Shown here in pieces: positions 21,999 through 31,655 of a stretch of DNA of 64,000 nt. Positions within the stretch are counted from its first letter, which is position 1, and each line of letters begins with the position of its first letter. The stretch is from positions 372,001 to 436,000 of the forward strand of contig JALLLT010000029.1 of the NCBI GenBank assembly GCA_025266875.1. The letters are read 5' to 3'. This stretch comes from Fennellomyces sp. T-0311. Lineage: Eukaryota > Mucoromycota > Mucoromycetes > Mucorales > Lichtheimiaceae. Under the pieces are notes generated by a model. It made no database searches, was not told the DNA's origin, and saw only the letters and a program-made list of their open reading frames with translations. Made by a program: the position numbers and the translations under genes.

Positions 21999-22397
21999 TT
22001 ACCTCTGCTTCATTTGCATAATGAGCGCCACCTTCTTGCCAACCATGGCACCAAAGAGCTTGCGGTTACGCTCAATATTCTTTCGTCTTCTAGCGACAGT
22101 TGGCTTTTCGTAGTTTCGGTTGTTGCGTACTTCGCGGCGCACGCTGTTCTGTGTCAGAATTGAGTTGAGACGACGGTAGGCAACGTTAGGGTTGGTGACA
22201 TTGGCGATAGATCGGCCAGCGTAAGGTTCAAGCGAGGTTGCTAATTCCTGCTTGGCGTCCCAGTCAGCAGCCGAAATCGTCATGGAGGGTGTAGAAGTGC
22301 TTTTCTCTGCCCGTAATAATGTTGATGTAGAGAATGGTCGAACCAAAGGTGTGGTGAACTGACGGGTCCATCCCAGCAACGATGCTCGCAATGCCAT
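21999..22397 (-). CDS. MRP21: mitochondrial ribosomal protein bS21m (MRP21 family)
   Basis: Single exon of 132 residues. The N-terminus is an amphipathic, Arg/Ser/Thr-rich presequence (RASLLGWTRQFTTPLVRPFS). The C-terminal half carries the S21 signature: AYRRLNSILTQNSVRREVRN, NYEKPTVARRRKNIERNRKL and a basic end. The bacterial S21 relative sits on the small-subunit platform near the 3' end of SSU rRNA. The Met at 22397 was chosen because it begins the targeting sequence; the same frame stays open 137 codons further upstream to 22808, without S21-like content. Confidence 0.8.
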   Translation of the reverse strand: MALRASLLGWTRQFTTPLVRPFSTSTLLRAEKSTSTPSMTISAADWDAKQELATSLEPYAGRSIANVTNPNVAYRRLNSILTQNSVRREVRNNRNYEKPTVARRRKNIERNRKLFGAMVGKKVALIMQMKQR

Positions 22398-24928
22398 TTT
22401 GTGTATATGTGTGAAGCGAAAACAAAACCGCGCTTCAGTTGGAAAAAAAAAAACAATCTTTAGATCCCGACAACATTTTGCATTTGGCCCTAGAACAACC
22501 GTTGCCAGGCACGCAACCAAATTGTCACTATTCGACACTGGATCAGTCGATTGTTCTACATGACTCCAATCAAAAAATCTAGATTTCCTGCGGGCAGAAG
22601 AAAGCGCTACCTTTGACGCCATGTCAGAAACATAAATCGCGTCAATCTTTTTGATAAGTACTGTCATTGGCAGGACTCGTGGTCTTGCTTCACACAGCAT
22701 GGCGCTGCCACATGATAAAGCCCATAAGTTCTTTAGCTTATTGCGATACCCGCGTGGCACTCCAACTCGATCCTGTTTATAGACTATACCATTCTCATAC
22801 CCTGGCATAAATGTGATTTGCCGAGGTAGAAATTATTATAGAGGTTTCGAGCCACAAGAGAAAAAAACCCTAAAATGCGTTTCACACCATACGTCTTTCG
22901 TACAACCTGGGCAGCTGCATCCACATGTATGCACAAGCACAAAGAAGATCAGTGTATCTTAACCCCCACGTTTTTTCAAGTATGTTACAGTGTTTACAGA
23001 TACATCAATATTTGTGTGCAAAACAACTAAGAATGGCTATCACACATAATCTGTATCCGGAAAAAGATAACCGTAATTGTTTCACCCACCTTTTCGCCGT
23101 TGCCCTGTATCATCTGTGGCGTTATGACGATAAAATATGCACCGGGCTAGTCAGGTCAGCTGGTTCAGCACACCAAAACACCGACATCCGACATCGTTCG
23201 ACATTGACTTGACAGTATGACAAGCGGACGTATTATAATGACAGCGATTGAGTCATCGAGCAACGTAGCTACGTACACATCGGAGGAGTGAGGGGGCGGA
23301 ATGCTGCAGTGAAAACGTTATTGTAGACCGGGAACCAATATGCATACTGTAGACAAGTTTAAAGTTTTTAATTAATAGGCAACTCGAGGATCTACCATAA
23401 CGGCAAATGTATCGAAACGGTTATGACGATATTAGTTTCCCGATGTTCTGGACAAAAAACATTGCACTTCGAGCTGCACCGAACCTCCGGTGTCGCGGTT
23501 TGTCTTTTGTCAGAAGGACTAGTCTTGGTAATATCTGGAATTCCTTCTCCTTGAACCATCAACTTATGCAGAGCGTGCCTGTGACGAGGGTTGTCATGCA
23601 AAAATCCAACTGATTTGAAGAAAACATATTGGCATGCATATGGCCTCCTTACTGATGCGCAAACTCTTTTGATTTTATCGAGCATAATGATGCTATATAA
23701 ACTCACTGAAGTATACTACAAAAAATGTACCTGTAAGCAAACTACTCCATCAGTTCGTATATTACTCAGTTGGTTGCATATAGTCCAGTTTGAACTGTTG
23801 CATAGACAGTGATAAAGAATGATATTGCTATAAACTACATTGGGATTGTTCCGGAATATTGCATACTAAAGCACCCACCGTCGCATGGACAAGTGCTACA
23901 ACGCCCCTTTTAACCATGATAAGAGCCAGAAAGCCACTAAAGGAGCCCTTTAATCATATGACTTTTACCAACAAGGCGCCTGTGAGATATAAAGAAGGGA
24001 AGGACTGAATCAAATCACATCGGACGGAATGTCCAGACAATGCATTTGATGTTTTAATAACCGCTTTATACCGTGGTTAAGAAACGATAGCAAATGAGAC
24101 CCCAAAATTAAGCTCATGCAAACGTCCAGCACATCGCCAGCAATATCTTCTCATGCGTATGATGTTTTGGTCATAGGTCTATCATTTTAAAAAAACTTGT
24201 GCCACACTGAATAGTAACTCAGAGCCAAAATCCCGCCGACGTGAAAATGACAGTCTGTTGCTTTGTTCTCCTTTTACGGTGCACGTTTAAAGAGGTTTAG
24301 CATGAACGTGTTTGTATAGTGTTGTCTTCCTTCACGTTTAACTATGGCATGGATTGAAAATGAGTGCGGAGAATGGTTTGGGGGGTCTGATCTATAGTCG
24401 AGATTTTTTAATTTATGTTCGACGTGACCTTTGATATGCTCCGCATGTGCTACGAAGAGTTGCCACTCAACACGCCGGCTGTGGAACGCTAATGTACCTT
24501 AGAGATGACCAGCATCTTGCTATTGTTTTCGACTCCGCCTTTGCAACACCATTGTGGGTTGTTCAAAGTTGTGTATCGAAGGACGACTCGTAGGCGGAGA
24601 CACAAACATCCTTAAGTGGTGTGGTTTTTTACAGACAGCCAAGCATAGGGGCGGAGCTAGATATGCATGTTGTAAACATTTGACGATAAAGAATATGGAT
24701 CAAGGGAGCAAGAAGCGAAACGATCGACAAAGGGGAGTGAGCAAAGGGGAAACACGGAATTTCCGAGTCTCCATATATTTTTTGTTGAGTGGCGAGATGA
24801 AAAAAGGAGCAAAAGCACAAGAAAGAAAAAGTACAGTCGGTAAAAGAATGAGGAAAGGTACGCGAACAGGTGACAGGTCCAGGGCACACATATAATAATT
24901 TTGACCAACGTTATGATGTTTTTTATCG
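22398..24928. other. intergenic, no gene supported
   Basis: About 2.5 kb. The only notable item is the in-frame open extension upstream of bS21m to 22808. The remaining ORFs on both strands are short and without motifs. No repeats were seen. Confidence 0.45.
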
Positions 24929-24962
24929 TCTTTCTTTTTCCTTCTCTTTTTTTTCTGCTTCA
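24929..24962 (+). promoter_or_regulatory. pyrimidine-rich tract before the 24977 gene
   Basis: An almost pure C/T stretch (TCTTTCTTTTTCCTTCTCTT and onward) ends 14 bases before the ATG. Such tracts commonly precede fungal transcription starts. Confidence 0.35.
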
Positions 24963-24976
24963 AATCGTTTGGCACG

Positions 24977-25860
24977 ATGCTGCGTGTTTATTCTATCATG
25001 CAACTCCAGCAAGTCTGGACTAAGCCCACTGTGGTAGATGAGGACGACGAACATCAATCAGAAGTCTTATCGCCCACCTTGGACGTGGTTCACGAGGAAC
25101 CCGAGGATTTAACAGAAGAGACCGGTATGTAATTTTATAGCGCATGAGCTGATAAAGTTGCTAAATGTTCCTATTGATAGCTCCCGCACCAGCCACCGCA
25201 ACGATTGCTGAAGAGCAAACGTCAGTTAAAGAATCGGATCATGCGAAGAATGTAAATCCTACCGAGGAACCTGCCGCTAAAACTGAAGAGCAACCAGCTT
25301 CGCCTCCACCGGTGCCTGCCAAAGATGAACCTGCAAAGCCAATAGAAGAACCCGTCAAAGTAGAAGAACCCGTCAAAGTAGAAGAACCCGTCAAAGTAGA
25401 TGAGCCCGTCAAGGAAGAAGAACCCATTAAGAGAGAGGAGCCTGCGGAACCAGTCAAGAAAATAGAAGAACCTGTCAAGGAGCAAGAGCCTGTCAAGGAA
25501 GAAGTCAAGGAACTTCCTCATCAAGAGCCGCGAGAAATCCCCAGAGATACCAAACGAGACAGCAAAGTGTCGACCATGAGCAAGGATTCCACCTTCGTAC
25601 TAACAACCATTGCCGAGGAAGGTCGTCGCACAAGCCATAGCAGCTCCGAAAGGAAACTGGCCTCACATTCACCTTCTATGACAAGAACGTCGACAATGGA
25701 CGAGTCCTTGCCACCCACCCCGATCTCGCTGAAGCCCAGCCGATCAACACAAATCCAGGACAAGATCAATAGCGGACGAAAGAACATCTCCAGGAAGCTG
25801 AAGCGCGCATTCTCGGTGAGCAGCAACAACGCCAGCTCCAAGAAACGATTCACCTTGTAA
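24977..25860 (+). CDS. acidic/proline-repeat protein with basic C-terminus, function unknown
   Basis: Two exons, 24977-25124 and 25181-25860, give 275 residues. An N-terminal acidic region leads to a low-complexity array of EEPVKV/EEPVKE-type hexapeptides (about residues 95-145). A Ser/Thr-rich part follows with candidate phosphosites (TMSKDSTFVLTTIAEEGRR, SLPPTPISLKPS) and a Lys/Arg-rich end (NISRKLKRAFSVSS). No catalytic domain, signal peptide or TM segment is seen. Near-identical repeat units suggest recent slippage expansion. It could be a scaffold or cytoskeleton-associated protein, but that is a guess from composition only. Confidence 0.65.
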
Positions 25861-26275
25861 ACATATCATTTTTCCGTTATATTTAATGTGACATTTATAT
25901 ACATATCCACCCCTTTTTTGTTCTCCCAACCTCAAATACTTCTTGTATCCATATATTTATTTATTTTAAATTAGCATATCTTTTTTATCATACATATATC
26001 ATCATTTTTTTTCTTTATAAAAAAAAACCTATGCCAAATGCATCTCATCATGCACTGTCCACGGGTTTCCAACCCCCCCCCCCGATCTACTGTAACGACT
26101 AATGCGCTGCTTTTGGTAAAATTGACATTCGCAACACGTAAACAACTTTTGCAGCATCATATTGTCATCATCCTCCACTTTTTGTTTGTTTGTCATACCA
26201 TACTATATTCAAGCCCTCGTCATGTGAGAACATCCCTTATCTTTTTTCAGGTTCAATAACAATGTTACGACGTTA
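25861..26275. other. 3' intergenic, convergent genes
   Basis: AT-rich 3' flanks of two convergent genes, with T- and A-runs around 25980-26030 and a C10 homopolymer at 26074. No gene is seen. Confidence 0.5.
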
Positions 26276-27148
26276 CTACAACTGTTGCACGACGCGATTC
26301 CCTCTCGACGGTGATGATATCACAGGAGGCGACATGTGCGAATGGTCTTCGTGAGAGCGGCCATGGGCGGTAGAGCCAAAGCCCGTGTATGGCCCATTAA
26401 TTTTACGAGCCACAGGACAATCCTTGTGTGCAATGATCAATGTTTTTAAATTTAAAATCTCCTCACGCAGTGCCGTGACCTCTGCCTCCAGCTGCTTGTT
26501 ATCAGTGTTGAGAAATTCCACTTGATGCTGCAGATTGGCGAGCCATTGTTTCTTGCGTTGGCGACATTTGAGTGCAGCTATATTTATATAACACAAACGC
26601 ATACTTGAATATATTGTCATGTACACATTATTTTGCGGTTACCTTGGCGATTGCGCTCAAGAAAGTTTTTGCGCCGTTGCTCATCGTCCTCGGATGGCGG
26701 TTGCCTAGACGGCTCTGGTTGCGTAGGTAACACGCCTTCGGTATAACGCCGTTGCCGTACTGGATATCCTGGGCAGCTCGTATCGGGTAAACTACGGCGA
26801 TGCATGGACAGTGAAAGCCCGGCATTGTACGGATTTGGATAGAATTCCGGCGGCAAGAACGCAAATGACTGCTCTTGTTTTATAGGTTGGTGCCACATAG
26901 GCTCTCTCACAGATGACGCCAGCGTTCCCTCTGTTGCTTTGGTGGAATGGTGAAGCCCGAACATGTCAACTTCGGTCGAATCAAACGGGTGACTAGAGTT
27001 GAATTGGCTGATCATCTCCATCGACATGGACATGCCGTGGGTATCGCTTAAGTTGCGGTGGCTACCGTCTGTGTCGCTGCTGTCCTTATCTGCAAGAGCA
27101 TTAACGCATGATGGACAACAAACTGGATGTCACTATTAACGTACCCAT
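26276..27148 (-). CDS. ATF/CREB-type bZIP transcription factor
   Basis: Three exons: a 4-base first exon 27148-27145 (ATG plus one base), 27089-26643 and 26577-26276, giving 250 residues. The basic region is split by an intron: RRKNFLERNRQ joins AALKCRQRKKQWL. A leucine zipper with heptad leucines follows (LANLQHQVEFLNTDNKQLEA, then LREEILNLKTLI). This is the Atf1/ATF2/Sko1 class that binds CRE-like sites and usually works downstream of stress MAP kinases. The N-terminal half is disordered and holds an HPFDSTEVDMFGLHHS patch. The tiny first exon was chosen because ATG|G spliced to the acceptor at 27090 gives MDKDSSDTDGS in frame; a start at the internal MSMSM is the alternative. Confidence 0.85.
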
Positions 27149-27356
27149 TTTCTAGAAAATGAGAAACAATCGATACCTCCGAGCCAGTTAAAGGGAAAAC
27201 ACCCTAGAAAAAAAAAGAACCGATCGAGGCGTGTTTGCTTTAAAGCACTCCGAAAATACACTAAGTATACTAGGGGATACATACTATTTTTATTATTTGC
27301 AAAGAATGACGTTATGTCAAATGGTGTGAACAAGAATATACAGAGAGTTAAATGCC
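27149..27356. other. short intergenic between ATF-type bZIP and galactokinase
   Basis: Promoter side of the bZIP and 3' flank of galactokinase, both on the minus strand. No separate gene. Confidence 0.5.
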
Positions 27357-28968
27357 CTAAAAGCCAACAAAGACAGCCGAACCACTTCCGGGTTTGGTTG
27401 CCAAGACAGCATCATCGAGATCCTCTTCAGAGAGATCGGGGAACTTGTTGCGATAGTAACCGTCCTTGATCGCCTGCATCAAGGTAGGAACGTTGTCCTC
27501 AGAAGTCAGCATGACTGTGCAGCCACCCCAGCCAGCGCCCGTCAATCGGGCACCGTATGCACCGTTCTGACGGGCGATCTCACACACTTGATTGATTTCC
27601 GGGCACGAGCAGTTGAAGAACTTGTCACAGGACTCTTGTGAGGCGTTCATGATCTTGCCAAGCACTTCTAATGTGTTCGATGGTGGGTCGGCGCATACTG
27701 CAGTGAATTCGACCACACGGCGAGCCTCGGTCAGGACGTGGTGGGTACGTTGGACAAGGCGAAAGTAGTCAGTCTCGACGGGGAAGCGTGTCATGTACTT
27801 TTCTTTGAGGGTCTGAACCGGCAAACCCGTCATATCGGAAACTTCCTCAAGCGAGTATCCTTGACCACTGCTGCTGTCCGACGGGAAAATGGTCGACACA
27901 CGTTCTAATAGGGCATCGAATTGCGCAACCTCAGAAGCGGATGAGTCCTTGTTGAACGAGTCAAACACTTCCTTGAGCGAATCGGTGCTGGGTAATCCAA
28001 GAGCCTTGCTGAGGAAGAGAGCAGCCATCTTGGTCTCCACAACGCGCAGATTGTAGTTTCGAGGCCCACTCACGAACTTGTCAGCAGTCACGAGTGTGTT
28101 GGCAATGACAAAGGCCATAGGAGGCTGTGTTGGAGGAAGGCGGACCGGTCGTGCGGACAAGCGGGGCACAAATTCGACATGAAGCGCATATTGCTGTTCG
28201 GCGAATACGGAAGCGCTCTGGTCCATGCCGCCCGAATTAACTCCAACGTTACGCTCAGCAACAATGGCAATTTCTGTAAGTTCTTGCTTGGTCATTGACA
28301 GCTTGTTTGCTTCAATGGTAGCCAGGGCAGAGGTGCAGACCACAGCTGCAGACGATGACAGGCCAGAACCAGCAGGTACACTGCCGTCCATCAGCAAATA
28401 CATGCCCTTGGGTTTATCCAGGTTTTGAGCACGTTCGAGCATACCCTATCAAACGGGTCAATGTCTTGAAACTAAGCCATATATGGTACTAAGTTTTACC
28501 TTGTAACCGCACTTGAAGTAGTTGGTCCATTCATGCTTCGTAGCGTCGATAGTGACGATAGTTTCCTTGCCTTCGAAATCGAACTCACGAGGCTCATACT
28601 TGGGGTTCACGTTTGCAATTCTCACTTTGGAGTCGTGGTCTGTGGTTGCCACAGCAATGATGACGTCGCGCTCAATAGCCATGGGCAACACACCAAAGCC
28701 GCTGTAGTCGATGTGCTCGCCAATCAAGTTGACTCGGCCCGGAGAGCGCGCGATAAAGTCGGGTTTGCGGCCGTACAAGGAAGTGAACTTCTCCACAAGT
28801 GCATTATAACGTGGCCTACACCAAAAAATTGTCCCGCCATCAGTTTTTTTTACTCACGGCAACCTGCGCCACACCTTTCTGGTGTTTTTACCCTTGCTTC
28901 GCCAGCGCGGCAGTATCATAGATCTTGTCGAGCGAGTCGTATGAAGGGACGGGGAGGTTATTAGCCAT
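27357..28968 (-). CDS. GAL1: galactokinase (GHMP kinase)
   Basis: Three exons, 28968-28892, 28815-28500 and 28445-27357, give 493 residues. The galactokinase signature GRVNLIGEHIDYSGFG lies near residue 45. The GHMP ATP-binding loop is intact (GSVPAGSGLSSSAAVV), unlike Gal3-type sensors that lack part of it. NVGVNSGGMDQSAS contains the catalytic Asp, and a C-terminal motif TGAGWGGCTVML is present. It phosphorylates galactose at C1 with ATP in the cytosol as the first committed Leloir step. Other Leloir genes are not in this window. A TATAAAA box lies 41 bases upstream. Confidence 0.95.
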
Positions 28969-29008
28969 GTTTGATGCTTTCGTGAATAAAGAAAAAGGAA
29001 AAAGCGGG

Positions 29009-29015
29009 TTTTATA
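29009..29015 (-). promoter_or_regulatory. TATA box of galactokinase
   Basis: Minus-strand TATAAAA, 41 bases before the start codon at 28968, within the region shared with the divergent bZIP gene. Confidence 0.45.
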
Positions 29016-29397
29016 ACCCATGGCGGGTGTTTTTTGGCTATTTCGGACTTTCCGAGCTGCTTATGTTAGCAAGCGAGAGGCTATCATTCTCTGAAAAGCC
29101 CCGGCCGCAATGTGATTGGAAGACAGCTGATCGGATGTGCAGCAAGCAGGTGTCGTCGGTGTAACCGGTCACGTCACGAGCAGGCGCACCGCCATTCCGA
29201 GGGAACCTGCAGTCCGCATTTGAACTTCGTCCCGGCGAATCATCGTGCGGGTTGGGCCCTTTGCAGGGCTCTTTGAGAATAAACGTGTGCACAGGCACAC
29301 AGCCGCGAAAATCTACCCGGGATTCATACGCCAATCAGCGGCAGAGAAAGAAAAACCGTCTTTCGATATTCTTGAAATACAACAACTTGTCACCATA

Positions 29398-29443
29398 CCC
29401 CACACCTTTTTCTCCCTCTCTTCTCTCTTATTCTCCTTTCCCT
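29398..29443 (+). promoter_or_regulatory. pyrimidine-rich core promoter tract of the Yap-like bZIP
   Basis: A long C/T tract (TTTTTCTCCCTCTCTTCTCT and onward) ends a few bases before the ATG at 29450, typical of fungal core promoters lacking a strong TATA box. Confidence 0.4.
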
Positions 29444-29449
29444 AAGTGA

Positions 29450-30714
29450 ATGTACCCTTCGCCACCTCCGCCACCGGCTCCAGCGAAACACCACCCGCCC
29501 TACCCTCCCATGCATCATCTTGACATGGCTGGTAATGAGCCTCGATTTGCAATGACGCCCATGCGTTCATAACATATTAATACTGCGGGACAATGTATAA
29601 ATAGATCTTCGACACTCGGCGGGTGTGCCCATGGATCATACGCCAGCTTGGATGCATAGCATGGCTCCTGGTATGTCGTTGCCATGGTTATATTAAAAAA
29701 AAGCAGCACCACGCTGATATGATATTGAATAGATCGACGAAGACTCCCACCTCCACCCCCAACGGTCGTACAGCATCCGTATCCCGCCGAATCCCCAGCC
29801 AACAACAAAAGCACTCGCGTGGTGATTCCCTCGAAGCGGGCAGCACAGAACCGTGCGGCACAACGTGCGTTTCGGCAGCGGCGGGACCGCTACGTCAAAG
29901 ACCTCGAGAAAAAATCTAAAGAAATGGAGAACTGGCCCGAAGAAATGGAGCAGCTACGCACGGAAAACAATCAGCTGCGATCGACGGTGGCGTCGCTGGA
30001 GCGTCGTATCGCCGAGCTGACGGGGCAGACACCCGTATCGAGCAGTGCAAGCAGTACTGGCAGTGCCGAGTTCAAGCTTGCTCCTCCTCCCCCGCACCAT
30101 CAGCATCAATCCCCGCCAACATCACCTCAGCCTTCCCCCCTGGTGAGAGGAAGCATCAAGAACAACCGCTGCAGGCAGCACCTCAACAACAACCCCCTCA
30201 GGCGAGCCCGTTACTGCCGGTCCCATTGCGAGCTCCCCATCAACAGAGCTTTACCCCGCCTTCAACTTCTGCTGCACCTCCACACCCTCCAGCACCCACT
30301 TATCAAGATGATTCACACGCAAATCGTGACACAAGCAATCCACAGCCGGCTGTTGAAAGTACCGTCACTGAGAATCCCCCTGTGCAACATTCTCAACAGG
30401 ATCTGTGGGCCTTTGATAACTTTGAGCTGGAGTTCGCCTTTGATTCGTACTATCAAGACGACTTTGCCCCCCCGGTGAACAATGCCGCCAACCATCACAT
30501 GGGTCCTGGAGACGATGCGATGTATAATATGAACGGCAACGCCAACAGCGGCCAGGTCCTGGATGATCTGTTCGAGATGTTGCAAACACGCCAGCGGCCC
30601 CAAATACCCTTGCAGCCCGCTGCGACCGACATGACCATGCAGAGCACGGCCATGATGATCCCGCAGCCTCAGGCTCCATCTTATCCCATTGTCAGGGTCC
30701 CACTCCCGCAATAA
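29450..30714 (+). CDS. Yap1/Pap1-like bZIP transcription factor, with an apparent frame break
   Basis: Exons 29450-29531, 29605-29670 and 29733 onward. A proline/histidine-rich N-terminus precedes the Yap-type basic region KRAAQNRAAQRAFRQRRDRY (about 29835-29895), whose NRxAQxxFR pattern separates it from the ATF-type neighbour. A zipper follows (YVKDLEKKSKEMENWPEEME, LRTENNQLRSTVASLERRI). Downstream is a Gln/Pro-rich region and an acidic aromatic patch (WAFDNFELEFAFDSYYQDDF) that could activate transcription. The frame changes at 30135-30142, in a run of six C: either one C is missing or a 32-bp GT-AG segment (30143-30174) is removed, which is short for an intron here. No cysteine-rich redox domain typical of Yap1 is seen. 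Confidence 0.75.
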
Positions 30715-31370
30715 GCATCTTTCACACACTAAACGCCCATAAAGTGCATCTAGCGTTCATTTATCTTGTCGTTTGCATATTGTGTACGGCGCCTTTATAC
30801 TCTTTCTTTTTGTTCTTTTTTCCCCCAAGACCTTTTTACCCTTCATCCCTAAAATGTAAATCCCTTAATACTTCCCCCACTTCACGCAGTAAAGAAACTT
30901 GGCACATCCGTTTTTTCCCTTTAATACCAGAATACATTTTCGGCTTGGCACGATAGAAAGATGATCAGCTGGAATGAAACTTTATTTGCCACAATCTACG
31001 GATACATTCTGCATTCTGACGACAGCTGCACATGAAATGACAGCTCATGTCCCCTCTAACTCGTGCATCATCTGCCACCCTAATTGCATCCCCCTCCAAT
31101 GTGGACCATGTTGCCCTTTATCGTCGAGTCAGGAATCTGGCCAACAGGGCTGTGGAACGTATCATCGTCGATTGAAGATTCTGTGTAATACAATGAACCA
31201 TAGGTCTAGCCATGGGCTATAGTATCAATGAATTAGTGGTGCCGCTCTTTTCTCACAATAATAAGGATTGCCCCATACTGTGGTATCAAAACACGAATGC
31301 AGTCCCATTGCTATCACCGTGAGCTGGCAAGAACGGACTATGGATAACGCCTCCATCATTAAGAATACAG
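30715..31370. other. 3' flank and spacer
   Basis: Contains the bZIP 3' end with T-rich tracts near 30805-30840. No further gene recognised. Confidence 0.4.
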
Positions 31371-31655
31371 CTGGACAGTGCGATCACGTAGTCCGGGCAG
31401 TCGGGTGATGCGTAGTTTGTATTCTTTGTTGGTACATGATGAGATAAAGCCCTCGTTCATTTTCTTAGCAAACGGCCTACCAAGGTGTAACTTCACAGTA
31501 TGTTGCTCATCACGTTTTCCTCCTTGTAACAATGAAGCTGTTGACGAAGAGCTCCCACATTTCTTGTCGCTCTTGCTCAAATCGCAGGTGTTCCTAAGGT
31601 CTGCGCGCTCCGAATGACCGTCGAAACCTTTAATGACCGTACGAGGGCAGTGGCA
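31359..31655 (-). other. orphan open segment, possible gene remnant
   Basis: A minus-strand frame stays open for about 97 codons, reading GFDGHSERADLRNTCDLSKS and later MNEGFISSCTNKEYKLRITR before a stop at 31359. Composition is protein-like, but no upstream exon, start or family was identified. Confidence 0.25.

Noticed and set aside
24554..24895. 113-codon plus ORF
   Set aside because: Lys/Arg-rich low-complexity translation with no domain or splice support.
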